From assembly GCF_030252345.1 (NCBI RefSeq), contig NZ_CP126980.1, positions 4,045,501-4,109,500 of the forward strand: a DNA stretch of 64,000 bases, written 5' to 3'. Source of the stretch: Actinoplanes oblitus. Lineage in GTDB: Bacteria > Actinomycetota > Actinomycetes > Mycobacteriales > Micromonosporaceae. Positions 42,718 to 50,755 of this stretch are shown here, piece after piece. The stretch's first letter is position 1. The number at the start of each line of letters is the position of its first letter. Both the position numbers and the translations under genes were made by a program. The notes beneath the pieces are model-generated. The model did not search any database and was not told where the DNA came from. It worked only from the letters and a program-made list of their open reading frames with translations.

Positions 42718-43176
42718 ATGGCTAGCAAGGCAACTAATGAGCAGGTGGAAAGGCTTGCGCGGCGGCACGCGGCGGAGAAATCCGCGCTGGTCGGCGCGCT
42801 CGGCGCGGCAGAGGCGGTGAAGCAGGCCCAAGCTGTCGTCGCGTCGGCTGAGGCGGAGCTCGATCTCGCGTTGGCGACGCTGGCGGCGCTGATGCCGAGT
42901 GACAGTGCGGCGGAACTGGCGGAGGTCGGGGCGGCGCGCGTTGTGCAGGCCGTACGGCGGGCTCCGGTGGAGGCGGTGACCGGGCGGGTGGCGGAGTTGA
43001 CCGGCAGCGTTCCTGCGAAGCCGCGCCGAGGTCGGCCTCCGGGCTCGGGCATGTCGCACCCGGCGAATCGGGGCGGCGGTGCTCCGGAACGGGGTGATTC
43101 GGGGGTGAGCGTCGGATCGTCAGCAGCGGGAGTTCCTGCGGCTGCGGGGGCGTTCAGCGGAGAAAGGCCAGGGTGA
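42718..43176 (+). CDS. coiled-coil protein with AT-hook-like motif, possible relaxosome accessory
   Basis: The 152-residue product has a helical N-terminal part (NEQVERLARRHAAEKSALVGALGAAEAVKQAQAVVASAEAELDLALATLAAL). A basic patch KPRRGRPPGSG follows, which fits the AT-hook core (RGRP), and then a disordered Gly/Ala tail. GTGGGTGG lies before the ATG at 42718. It is divergent from the relaxase across the oriT candidate. This position and a DNA minor-groove motif fit an accessory DNA-binding protein for nicking, although this is inference. Confidence 0.6.
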   Translation: MASKATNEQVERLARRHAAEKSALVGALGAAEAVKQAQAVVASAEAELDLALATLAALMPSDSAAELAEVGAARVVQAVRRAPVEAVTGRVAELTGSVPAKPRRGRPPGSGMSHPANRGGGAPERGDSGVSVGSSAAGVPAAAGAFSGERPG

Positions 43177-43309
43177 AGACCAACAGGGCGGCGGCCAGAA
43201 TTGCCAGGGCGGTGGCGGGCGTGGCGTTGTTGAGGGTTGTGGCGTGGGCTTGGTGTTGATCGGAGGCGGTACGCGCGTTAGCGTTGGCGCTGGCCTCCGC
43301 TGGGCGCAT
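43154..43309 (-). CDS. possible 51-aa single-pass membrane protein
   Basis: From ATG 43309 the frame encodes 51 residues ending in a transmembrane helix (ATALAILAAALLVFTLAFLR). The open frame continues upstream to 43588 with poor composition. There is no good ribosome binding site before 43309, and the 3' end overlaps the convergent AT-hook gene by 23 bases. The clean hydrophobic tail is the main support. Confidence 0.35.
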   Translation of the reverse strand: MRPAEASANANARTASDQHQAHATTLNNATPATALAILAAALLVFTLAFLR

Positions 43310-43379
43310 TTGCGCCGTGGTGGTGTGTCGGTGTTGGGTCGGCGGACTTGCCCGTACACCTTCTTGAAGGTGTCCCCGT

Positions 43380-43399
43380 GAGGGGCCGTCGGCCCTCTC
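43380..43399 (+). terminator. probable intrinsic terminator
   Basis: GAGGGGCCG and CGGCCCTC form a hairpin with one bulged G, followed on the plus strand by CAATTTT. It would end the rightward transcript of the AT-hook-like gene about 200 bases after its stop. Confidence 0.5.
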
Positions 43400-43565
43400 A
43401 ATTTTCCTGGGCCCTGCGCGGGGTTCTGGCCTGTGGTGTGTGGCCGCGAGCGGTGGGAGCGGCAGCCCGTACCGGCGTGCTCGATGCGCGCCGGTACGGT
43501 CGCGATGCCGGGCGCACGACTGCCCGGGGCGCGTGCGGTGCGCCCCGGCCAGTCCGTTGTGGTGC

Positions 43566-43916
43566 TTAGAACGGGATCGGGACCTCATCCCAGTTGATCG
43601 CCTCGCGCTCGGGCTCGATCCCGTTCATAAGCTGTACGGCGAGCGGCATCTCGTGCATACCCTCCCGGGCGGCGTCGGCGTTGAGGGTGGCCGCGAGGTC
43701 GGCGGGAATGCGTGCGTACTGGGCGGCGAACTTGATGACCTGCTCCGGGTCGGTGATCTCCATCAGGTCGCCCCCGCGTTCGAAGTCGGGAGCGTCGCAC
43801 TCGCTGTCGTTGGTGGTGAGGTAAACCTGAGCGAAGAACGTGCCGAGCGGGGCTTCCCACCCGACGAAGACGCAGGAGACGTTGTCGGCGGACGGTTCGA
43901 GTTCGTGACGGCTCAC
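43566..43916 (-). CDS. hypothetical protein, 116 aa
   Basis: The 116-residue acidic product begins MSRHELEPSADNVSCVFVGWEAPLGTFFAQVYL and continues with helices (DPEQVIKFAAQYARIPADLAATLNADAARE). The GTG at 43914-43916 follows AGGGAAAGG. A 7-bp-stem hairpin (GTCAGGG/CCCTGAC, 43955-43976) and an AT-rich promoter-like stretch lie upstream. The family is not recognised; its size and context are those of plasmid accessory proteins. Confidence 0.65.
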   Translation of the reverse strand: MSRHELEPSADNVSCVFVGWEAPLGTFFAQVYLTTNDSECDAPDFERGGDLMEITDPEQVIKFAAQYARIPADLAATLNADAAREGMHEMPLAVQLMNGIEPEREAINWDEVPIPF

Positions 43917-43976
43917 GTGACGGCCTTTCCCTGTGGTGTTGTGTTGTCGGTGTCGTCAGGGCTTGCCCTCCCTGAC

Positions 43977-44437
43977 AGGAAAATCATACCGCAAAAATCC
44001 ATATGTATCTATATCATCCCCTGGTTTTTACGGAACTATTTTTCGCCTTTTGTTTCAAAAAGATGGGCGCGGCGGGCTGTTATGCCTGGTCACGGCCGTG
44101 CGATAAAGGTTCTGCCGCTTTTTCGGCCGTGGGGGGCGAGCTTGCTCGCCAGGTTGCGGACGGCTGGAGCCAAATGCGGTGCGGGGGTTTCGAATAAAAG
44201 ATTATGCGGGGTTTGCATAATGTTTTATGAGCCCGCGGCGGATTTGGTGGAAGCCGGGAGCGACCTACACTCGTAGCGTCAGCCACGGCCGGGAAAGCGG
44301 CTTTTTGCAGCGCGGCCGCAGGCCGCTCCGCTTTACCGGCCCGCTAGGGCCGGCCGGGCTGAGTTCGCCGAAGCATCGGGCCTGGTGCTGGCGGTGCTTC
44401 GGTGCGGAGGACCGGATGGTCCTCCGCACCGGGAGGA
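43977..44437. other. AT-rich, hairpin-rich intergenic region
   Basis: From 43980 to about 44060, and again near 44190-44225, the base composition is much richer in A+T than anywhere nearby. It contains ATGTATCTATAT (44003-44014), which resembles half of the 1440-1465 palindrome. It also contains the inverted repeat ATTATGC/GCATAAT around 44200-44222 and GC-rich hairpins (GCGAGCTTGCTCGC near 44138; GCGGCCGCAGGCCGC near 44310). No gene is convincing. The stretch could be a promoter region or a vegetative origin. Confidence 0.45.
44401..44430 (-). terminator. perfect hairpin after the 56-aa gene
   Basis: GGTGCGGAGGACC (44401-44413) and GGTCCTCCGCACC (44418-44430) pair perfectly over 13 bases with a 4-base loop. 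It begins 7 bases after the stop of the leftward 56-aa gene, the usual place for a terminator. No T-run follows, so it may act as a 3'-stabilising hairpin instead. Confidence 0.6.
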
Positions 44438-44608
44438 TCAGCGCCGGCTGTAGTTCAGGACCGTGCGGTACTCGCGGAAGTCCTCGGGGCTGCGCGGGTT
44501 GTAGAAGTCCTTCTCCCCGGCGAGGGCCGGCCGGGGGCCGCGGCGGCGGTGGTTGAGACCGGAGTGCTGGCGGGTGCGGCGGTCGGTGAAGTCGAGGTCG
44601 TGGAACAT
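44438..44608 (-). CDS. small basic protein, 56 aa
   Basis: The 56-residue product is basic and aromatic, beginning MFHDLDFTDRRTRQHSGLNH and ending DFREYRTVLNYSRR. GGGAGG lies 8 bases before the ATG at 44606-44608, the codons are strongly GC3-biased and a perfect hairpin follows the stop, so the gene is probably real. Structured element 1 begins 57 bases upstream of its start. No family is known. Confidence 0.6.
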   Translation of the reverse strand: MFHDLDFTDRRTRQHSGLNHRRRGPRPALAGEKDFYNPRSPEDFREYRTVLNYSRR

Positions 44609-44665
44609 CGTGGCGCCTCCCTGGCGGTGAAACCGGTGCGGCTACCGCCGGTTGGTGCCGTGGTA

Positions 44666-44820
44666 GCCGCGCTGACAGGACCGTGAAGGACCGGGTCGGC
44701 CTGCCGGCGGGCAAGCCATCAGGAGAAAAGATCTTGGACGCGCAGTTCTGCTGCCGTTCCTTGATCACCGGCGCTGCGCGTCCAAGATGTTTTGCCGGCT
44801 TGCCCGCCGCCGGACGGCCC
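44666..44820. ncRNA. structured element 1 (putative leader RNA / regulatory hairpin)
   Basis: An outer stem pairs CCGGCGGGCAAGCC (44704-44717) with GGCTTGCCCGCCG (44797-44809). An inner 20-base stem pairs AAAAGATCTTGGACGCGCAG (44726-44745) with its complement at 44774-44793, with a single G-G mismatch after the A-run. The motif AAAGATCTTGG ... CCAAGATGTTT, including that mismatch, and the left flank GCCGCGCTGACAGGACCG recur in elements 2 (49186-49357) and 3 (52983-53154). All three lie 50-75 bases upstream of leftward genes. Whether it acts as RNA or as a DNA cruciform is not known. Confidence 0.6.
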
Positions 44821-45013
44821 GGTCACCACGTGAGGACTGGCCAGCGCGGTACCCGGCATCGACGGCCAGCCGCATCCGTCACCGCCGGGGGCTCCGCTGT
44901 TCCCAGCCTCGACGCCGACCGCCAGCGCCAGCGCTCTGGGCGAACCGCAGCCCGGAAGCCAGGCGGGATCCGGGAGAAGGGCGGCGGAGACACGCCTACA
45001 GGCTTGGCTGGCG

Positions 45014-45421
45014 TCAGGATGCCCACCGGTCTTGGCCGATGGCGTCACGGATCCGCCGGGGTAGTGGGTCCAGCCAGAGCGAGCGGCGGCGATTCAAGCG
45101 GCGGTGTCCGTGATGCGACGGCGCTACCTCAGCACGGCTCCACGACATCAGCTTGTAGTCGTCGACGGCGGCATCGCAAACGTCTCGCACCCAGCGGATT
45201 CGGTGCACCTTGTCTCGGATGATGTCCAGCAGCGGTGATCCATGCCCAAGCCGAACAGTCCAGATCTCCGCCCGTCGCTGATCGGCGAGGTTGCCGAAGC
45301 CGTCGCCGGTGTAGACGACGACTGTTACGCCGTCGGTTTCGGGGCGAACCCAGACCACGGTGAAGCCGCAGTCGATGATGCGGATGAACTTCGACGAGCC
45401 GGGGCTCCAGCGGTGACTCAC
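45014..45421 (-). CDS. hypothetical protein, 135 aa
   Basis: The 135-residue product begins MSHRWSPGSSKFIRIIDCGFTVVWVRPETDGVTVVVYTGDG and ends in a basic stretch (HGHRRLNRRRSLWLDPLPRRIRDAIGQ). The GTG at 45419-45421 follows GGGAGACTC. A 15-codon reading frame (ATG 45465 behind GGCAGGAGATCGC) ends by overlapping this start as GTGA, suggesting coupling to a short leader peptide. The frame is open further upstream, but no start there is supported. No family is recognised. Confidence 0.5.
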   Translation of the reverse strand: MSHRWSPGSSKFIRIIDCGFTVVWVRPETDGVTVVVYTGDGFGNLADQRRAEIWTVRLGHGSPLLDIIRDKVHRIRWVRDVCDAAVDDYKLMSWSRAEVAPSHHGHRRLNRRRSLWLDPLPRRIRDAIGQDRWAS

Positions 45422-45834
45422 GAGTCTCCCTTCGATCGCCGGAATGGCGAGGTAGATAGGCGCATGCGATCTCCTGCCTTCGCGGCCAGGACGATAGGTG
45501 AGCGGGGCACCAGCGGCGGTGATCCGGCGTAGGAGCGGCCTAGCCACGGAGCTCAATTGCGTATGCGCGGGATGCCAGCTGCAGAGCGGCTGTTCTGTGT
45601 TCGTGCGAGGGCAGGGACGACTAGAGGTTGCCCGGCCTGTAGACATCTGGTGGCGAGCCGGTCTATGTCCCGTCCATGCTCGGTTTCTGGTCGAGGCGGG
45701 TGCTGATGACCGTAGCCAGCAGCTCGGCCGACAACGCCCGGTTTGTGGATGCCCTGCCGGTGGCGAGCCGATGGTGCAGGCTCGTGACGGCTCGGCTGCT
45801 GCGGGCGGCCCGGTCTCGTACGGCCTGAAGGGCG
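45422..45834. other. region with short leader frame, otherwise no gene seen
   Basis: It contains the 15-codon frame 45418-45465 described with the 135-aa gene. The remainder, to the stop of the next leftward gene at 45835, has open frames on both strands of poor composition. No hairpin or repeat stands out. Confidence 0.35.
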
Positions 45835-46314
45835 TTACCGCACCTCGCCCGCTCCGTCCCGCTGTACGACATTGCCGTACTGGTCCTTCGGCACGGTCGG
45901 ATCAATGAGGTCGGCGGCCCAGGCCACACCTTCGCGCCGGTATCGCGACGGCACCGAGACCTCGTTGCATCGGGCCCGGAGAAGGTCCGCGAAGTCCTTG
46001 CCCGCCTCCCGATAGACCCGCCGGGTCTCGGCTCGCGCATCCTTGGCTGTCTGCTCGGCGGTCTCCCGCTGCAGGCGGTCCAGCGCGCTGGTGTCGTAGA
46101 GGTGGCGGGCATATCTCTCGGTGGTAAGGCCTTCGCCACGTAGCAGGCGTTCCTGGGAGTTCTCGTCGGTGGGCCGGAATCCCAGCGTCCGGCGCAGCGC
46201 CTCGGCATAGAAGTCGGTGCCGTACCGCTTCTCCGGCTCGTGGTGGATGAGGTTCGCCATCTCAGCTTGGAATCGTTCGGCGATGCGATCCCAGTTCACG
46301 GAGTCGTTCGACAT
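45835..46314 (-). CDS. hypothetical protein, 159 aa
   Basis: The 159-residue, highly charged helical product begins MSNDSVNWDRIAERFQAEMANLIHH. It contains a long coiled-coil-like stretch (DRLQRETAEQTAKDARAETRRVYREAGKDFADLLRARCNE), and the end (GVAWAADLIDPTVPKDQYGNVV) reads like a short globular tail. AAGGA lies 10 bases before the ATG at 46312-46314. No family is recognised. Confidence 0.62.
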   Translation of the reverse strand: MSNDSVNWDRIAERFQAEMANLIHHEPEKRYGTDFYAEALRRTLGFRPTDENSQERLLRGEGLTTERYARHLYDTSALDRLQRETAEQTAKDARAETRRVYREAGKDFADLLRARCNEVSVPSRYRREGVAWAADLIDPTVPKDQYGNVVQRDGAGEVR

Positions 46315-46610
46315 GGCGGTCGTGTCCTTAATGGTTCAGCGGATGGTCGGGCAGAGCCGGTAGGCGCCGCCGGTGTGCACGGTCGGCAGATCGGGCCCAG
46401 AGCGGCCTGATATCCGGCGTCACGCGGGAGTAGTCGAGGTGGTGCAGTAGGCCGACGCGACGCAGAACGGCACCTGGTTCGGCAGAGACGAGGCATCACC
46501 GAGGGCAGGCCGACTTCCGGTCAGCGGAAGCTACCGGTGCGCATCCGGAATGCTCCGGCCTAGGTGACGGGTCCTGTGATTACGTCGGCGAGAATGAGGG
46601 CCGTTTCTAA

Positions 46611-47533
46611 GTGAGTGTTTGAGAGGGCTGTTAGCCGGGCGTGCTGGACACTCGGCGGCGCTGGCGGGTGGCGGGTCGGGCGCGATCGAGGCGGCGGATC
46701 ATGGTGTTGATCGCAGCCCAGCGGATTAGCGCTTCGGAGACTGCGGGATCATGCTCGTAGTCGCGGGCCAGGCGCCGGTGGGCAGTCAGCCAGGCGAGGC
46801 TGCGCTCGACAACCCACCGTTTCGGATGCACGACGAACCCACGCTGTTCCGCGGGCTTGCGGACGATCTCGACACTGATCTTGAGCGTGTCGGCAGCCCA
46901 GTCAACCAGCCGTCCGGCGAAGCCCTGGTCAGCGAACACGTGTCGGATCGGGGTGAACAGGTAGGTGCTGAGCAGGGTGGTCTTGGCGCCGTCGCGGTCT
47001 TGCCAGGACGCCGACATCACGCAGACCACGACCAGTAGGCCTAGGTGTCGGTGACGATGAACCGTTTGCGGCCGTTGATCTTCTTCCCGGCGTCGTAGCC
47101 GCGGCTGTCCCTGCCGACGGTGTCGGCTGCCTTGACCGATTGGGAGTCCATGACGCCGGCCGATGGCTGCGCCTCGCGGTCCTCGGCCAGCCGCACTTGC
47201 TCGCGTAGTTCTCAAGGATCCGTTCGGTGACCTCGCATTTCTCCCACTGCTGGAACTGCCAGTACACGGTCTGCCAGGGCGGGAAGTCGATCGGGAGCTG
47301 ACGCCATGAACAGCCGCTACGGACCCCATACAAGATCGCGTCAACGATCGCCCTGCGTGGATGCTTCGGGACCCGCCCTGGCGACTTGATCAACGGAAGC
47401 ATCGGCTCGACCAAGTCCCACTGCCCATCGGTCAGGTCAGACGGATACCGCCGCTCACGCTCCACCGGACCAGCTTCAGACCGCCCTCGCCGCGTCCAGG
47501 GACACACCGTGCGACAGCACTCTCAAACACTCA
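46611..47533. mobile_element. IS5-family insertion sequence, degenerate
   Basis: The left end GTGAGTGTTTGAGAG (46611) and the right end, read in reverse (CTCTCAAACACTCAC up to 47533), form a 15-bp perfect inverted repeat that extends imperfectly. Directly repeated TAA flanks the element on both sides (46608-46610 and 47534-47536), a probable target duplication. Just outside the right end GTGAGTTTGAGAG imitates the terminal repeat. The body encodes one leftward IS5-type transposase broken by frameshifts. Confidence 0.85.
46631..47465 (-). pseudogene. IS5-family transposase with two frameshifts
   Basis: The N-terminus (YPSDLTDGQWDLVEPMLP, RAIVDAILYGVRSGCSWRQLPIDFPPWQTVYWQFQQW) is in one frame. 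The middle (LREQVRLAEDREAQPSAGVMDSQSVKAADTVG, GYDAGKKINGRKRFIVTDT) is in a second, and the end (LGLLVVVCVMSASWQDRDGAK ... KRWVVERSLAWLTAHRRLARDYE) in a third. Each junction, near 47212 and 47041, is explained by loss of a single C from a CC pair. Programmed frameshifting exists in some IS5 groups, but two separate shifts point to inactivation or sequencing error. The DDE residues are otherwise present. Confidence 0.85.
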
Positions 47534-47727
47534 CTAAGTGAGTTTGAGAGCCAGTTGGAGCGGGTCGGCTTGATCAATGTCGGTGAGATCGAGCGCCACT
47601 TTCGTGCGGGTCGGCCGTCTGTCGAGATCGTGATCCGTTGAGTTCGGCGGAGGTCTCGAGGAGGTCAGCGCGCTGTCATCGTGCTGACCTTCGGCGGCGA
47701 ATCACGGCGGGTGAGGCATGCCAAGGG

Positions 47728-48243
47728 TTACTCGGGGAAGCCTGCGGAGGGCGTCAGCCGCTCAATGAGCCCGCGGAAGTTGGGTGCGAGCAGCAGTTCA
47801 TGGTCCATCTCGTTGTCGATCCAGACGACCGGTGGATCTCCTGCGGAGCCGCAGTCTCGGTAGTCGAGGGCAATCCAGTAATGCCCTTCTCCGCCGAGTA
47901 ATACAACTGGCGAGGGGAGGTCCCATTCCTGCACCAGATATGGGGTGTCGAGCAGCGTCGTCGTCGTGGCCTGCCCGGCCGGTCCGATCCCGCAGAGTTG
48001 CTCGAAGGGAACGTGATCATCCGCGTAGAAGTTCGTTTCAACCGGACATGCGTCCCATGCCTCGGCGACGACACCACCGTTCTGAATCTTGAGTAGGCGG
48101 ATGAGGTCGAGGGGCAAGGTGACCCCGAGCTGGGTTTCTGCGTCGGCGACCAGGTCATCCGTCAGGGGAGGCAGCCGAAGATACTCAATGTCCGGGTGCC
48201 AGAAGCCGGCCACGACCCGATCGAACGACGCCATGCCGATCAT
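47728..48243 (-). CDS. SMI1/KNR4 (SUKH) family protein
   Basis: The 171-residue product shows the SUKH pattern: TDDLVADAETQLGVTLPLDLIRLLKIQNGGVV near the N-terminus, and GEGHYWIALDYRDCG followed by PPVVWIDNEMDHELLLAPNFRGLIERL at the end. SUKH proteins are commonly immunity proteins against polymorphic nuclease toxins; no toxin gene lies nearby, so this may be an orphan immunity gene. The start at 48243 lacks a strong ribosome binding site; the ATG at 48234 is an alternative. It follows the IS5 element. Confidence 0.85.
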   Translation of the reverse strand: MIGMASFDRVVAGFWHPDIEYLRLPPLTDDLVADAETQLGVTLPLDLIRLLKIQNGGVVAEAWDACPVETNFYADDHVPFEQLCGIGPAGQATTTTLLDTPYLVQEWDLPSPVVLLGGEGHYWIALDYRDCGSAGDPPVVWIDNEMDHELLLAPNFRGLIERLTPSAGFPE

Positions 48244-48490
48244 GGTGCCATGCGCGGCTACGGACGTTGATGGAGATCATGACCCGGTCGACGACCGAGG
48301 TGTGGCCAGCCGGTCCAGACGGGTGGCGCTGAAACTCACCGACACGGACCTGCGCCGAAAGTCGGCGGCGCTCGAAGTCACCTACACCTGGCGCTGACAT
48401 TCACCGACAGAACCAGTCCTGAGCCGCTGTGCACTGATCGCCGCCCAGATGCAGTGGAACTGACGGTGGGATGCGAGATCGTTTAGGCAG

Positions 48491-48528
48491 CACGCTGCCC
48501 GGCCGATGCGAACCGGCCGGGCAGCGTG
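48491..48528 (-). terminator. strong hairpin after the 48535 gene
   Basis: CACGCTGCCCGGCCG (48491-48505) pairs perfectly over 15 bases with 48514-48528, with an 8-base loop. It begins 6 bases after the stop of the leftward gene that ends at 48535, so it should terminate that transcript. Confidence 0.75.
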
Positions 48529-48534
48529 TCATGA

Positions 48535-49134
48535 CTACGGCATCAGCGTGGCGGTGGCCTCCTCGGCGGACGCGACCGAGACGGCGAAGCCCGCCACGGT
48601 CGCGTTGCGCAGGACGTACGCCATGCCCGCCTGGTCAGCTGCTCGCCCGCGCAGCTGCTCATCCGTGACGGTGAAGGTGACCGTGTAAGTGCGAACCGGA
48701 AGCGGAACCTCGTCCAGCTCGTAAGCATCGACCAGCTCGCGGTACAGGCTCCGATACTCCTCCGCGTCGTAGCCGAGGTCGATGGCCTTACGGATGGCCG
48801 TCTTCAGGCGGGCTTTGGTGATGAACGGATCGGTGGAGTCAGCCGCGGTGAACCGCTCGTCGGCCACGTCAGCGGCAGCGTCGCCATTGCAGATCCGGCA
48901 GGACTGGCTGCATCGCCCGCTGCGCACGGGCTTGAACGACAGCCCTTCATTCAAGGCCTGCAAGGTGACGGACTCGGCGGTACCGCACCAGCTGTTGTCG
49001 TTGGCGTGCTGGCGTACGCGGGCGAGGACGTCGGAGAGGTAGACCGAGCCTTCCGGAGCGGCCGGCCGCCCCACGGCGGAGTCCTGATCGTCCGGAGTGG
49101 CGCTGGTGATCTGGTCGGTGACGTTCTCCGTCAT
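48535..49134 (-). CDS. hypothetical protein, 199 aa, downstream of structured element 2
   Basis: The 199-residue product has a Cys cluster (GRCSQSCRICNGDAA) that could bind metal. A helical charged part (RLKTAIRKAIDLGYDAEEYRSLYRELVDAYE) follows, then a C-terminal alpha/beta segment (VRTYTVTFTVTDEQLRGRAADQAGMAYVLRNATVAGFAVSV). GGAGG lies 8 bases before the ATG at 49132-49134. Structured element 2 starts 52 bases upstream, probably in its leader. No family is recognised. Confidence 0.65.
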   Translation of the reverse strand: MTENVTDQITSATPDDQDSAVGRPAAPEGSVYLSDVLARVRQHANDNSWCGTAESVTLQALNEGLSFKPVRSGRCSQSCRICNGDAAADVADERFTAADSTDPFITKARLKTAIRKAIDLGYDAEEYRSLYRELVDAYELDEVPLPVRTYTVTFTVTDEQLRGRAADQAGMAYVLRNATVAGFAVSVASAEEATATLMP

Positions 49135-49185
49135 GGTGCATGCCTCCATCAGGCTGTATCCGATGCGGCACCGCTTGCGAGATCG

Positions 49186-49357
49186 AGTGATCCCGGCGCT
49201 GGGGTGCCGCGCTGACGGGGCCGGTCAGAGCCCACCCATGGGCCTGGGGGTGCAAGCCCCCGTTCAGCGGAAGATCTTGGCGGGCGAGCGCAGCGAGACC
49301 TGGGGCCAAGATGTTCGGCTGGGGGCTTAGCGCCCTCGGCCCGGGTGGGCTGACCTC
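49186..49357. ncRNA. structured element 2 (putative leader RNA / regulatory element)
   Basis: The outer stem pairs GGTCAG-AG-CCCACCC (49223-49237, AG bulged) with GGGTGGGCTGACC (49343-49355). Inside are a hairpin GGGGG/CCCCC (49246-49261), a long stem CAGCGGAAGATCTTGGC (49265-49281) with GCCAAGATGTTCGGCTG (49305-49321), and a small hairpin at 49322-49336. The GTCAG arm can alternatively pair with CTGAC at 49212-49216, so two exclusive folds exist. Element 3 is about 85 percent identical and has compensatory changes in two stems. It lies in the presumed leader of the leftward 48535-49134 gene. Confidence 0.65.
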
Positions 49358-49380
49358 GGATCCCTCAGCGAGCGGCTCCA

Positions 49381-49739
49381 GACGCCGTAGTGATTGATCG
49401 CTGGAGTGTGGGCGGGCGTCCTGAGTGAGCACGCGGGATGGCGGCGTCCACTGGGCAAACGGAATCACGCCCGCGACGGGCACAACGACCGGCGCAACTG
49501 GCCGGAGCCAAGCGTCACGGGCGTCAGCGACGCCCGCCTCTGCGCTACTCCCTGACAGGCAGCACCGCACGATGGCGCCCGGCGCCCGGTCCTCGGCTAC
49601 GTACGCGAAGGCGTCCGGACACTCTCCGACGTCGTATCCGGGCCCGCCCGGGCACGTTGTCGATACCGATGGCACGCCCATCGAGATGGAGGATCAGCTC
49701 GATGCGATTTGCCGCGAGAGGCCGCACCACCGGCGGCAT
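49381..49739 (-). pseudogene. possible frameshifted hypothetical gene
   Basis: An ATG at 49737-49739 with a strong AGGAGG site begins MPPVVRPLAANRIELILHLDGRAIGIDNVPG. In that frame the sequence then turns Arg-rich and stops at 49545. A neighbouring frame continues more plausibly (GYDVGECPDAFAYVAEDRAPGAIVRCCLSGSSAEAG). A single-base shift near 49645 would join them. No family is recognised and the downstream end is uncertain. Confidence 0.3.
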
Positions 49740-49906
49740 GGCAGGGATCCTCCTGGCGCTGCCCGGTCCCGGCGGCCCCCGGTTGTGGGCGTCGGCTTCG
49801 AAGGCCGCGTTGACCGGCTCGTCGGTACCGTCGTTCGACGCGCTCGGTCGCCATCGCCGTTGGGACTGCGGCTTATCTGTCTCGAACCATTGCGTGTGAG
49901 CCGGCG

Positions 49907-50755
49907 TCAGGCAGGCTGGCTCGGAAGAGCTGCTCTGCGGCGTAGTTCGCGGAGCGGTAGTGGGTAGCTCACGCCCTGGCGACGTTCCTTGAGGATCGCG
50001 ACGGTGCCCAGTTGGGCGCGGAGTTTCTCTTCCTCGGCTTCGGCAGCCAGGTACCGATCGGGTGCGACTTGTAGTAGGTGCCGCCACTGGCGCTGACCAG
50101 CCCGGACGCACACACCGTGGCAGTTGTTATGGCTGAAGCCTTGCTCGTAGAGCCGTGGCGGCCGTAGTCCTTCGGCGCACGCCCAATCAAGCATCTGCTG
50201 TTTATTCAGGTGCGGTTCGTCGCACATCGGGAACCGTACGATCCACGGCGCCCAGCCCTTTTCGATGGCCAGCACGCGGCGCTGTTCACTCCAGTCGATA
50301 CCGACGTACAGGATCGTGTTGGCCGGGTCGGCGTTGGCGTCCAGCCAGGCCCGGCATGGCTTCTGCTTCAGATGAACCGAGCATGGAGCAATGCGAGAAT
50401 TCCCCACGAACCGCTGGTCGGCGAAGACCTGCCATGGGCTGCGTCCGTCAGCGACCACGACCGGGTCGACACCCAGCAGTGCACTGGAGTCGGCGACGAA
50501 TCTCCACAGGTCGGGATCTTCGGCTTTGGTGTCGGCGATGAGAAGGACAAGGTTGTCGGTGCCGTGTTCGGCTTTGACTCGCATGGCGGTCGCCCAGCTG
50601 CCGATCCCTCCGGAGTACTGCACGACGTGCTTGATCGGTCCCGTAGCGCGTGGTGGGTGTGCGGCGGTATCCGGCTCGGCTCTCTCGCTGGCAGAGGTGT
50701 GCCGAGTATCCCGGTGGTCTGCTGCGGAAGGACCGGCGACGCAGGGGCCGTTCAC
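49907..50755 (-). CDS. PP-loop ATPase of the PAPS-reductase/adenine nucleotide hydrolase superfamily
   Basis: The 282-residue product has a disordered N-terminal tail of about 40 residues, then the pyrophosphate loop HVVQYSGGIGSWATAM (SGGxxS-type), NLVLLIADTKAEDPDLWRFV and a CSVHLKQKPCRAW pair. Later blocks are YVGIDWSEQRR, RFPMCDEPHLNKQQMLDWACAEGLRPPRLYEQGFSHNNCHGVCVRAGQ. The family adenylates substrates, including sulfate donors and, in DndC-like relatives, steps of DNA sulfur modification. Mobile-element members are mostly uncharacterised. Its GTG start overlaps the stop of the preceding gene (GTGA at 50752-50755), so both are translated together. Confidence 0.8.
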   Translation of the reverse strand: MNGPCVAGPSAADHRDTRHTSASERAEPDTAAHPPRATGPIKHVVQYSGGIGSWATAMRVKAEHGTDNLVLLIADTKAEDPDLWRFVADSSALLGVDPVVVADGRSPWQVFADQRFVGNSRIAPCSVHLKQKPCRAWLDANADPANTILYVGIDWSEQRRVLAIEKGWAPWIVRFPMCDEPHLNKQQMLDWACAEGLRPPRLYEQGFSHNNCHGVCVRAGQRQWRHLLQVAPDRYLAAEAEEEKLRAQLGTVAILKERRQGVSYPLPLRELRRRAALPSQPA

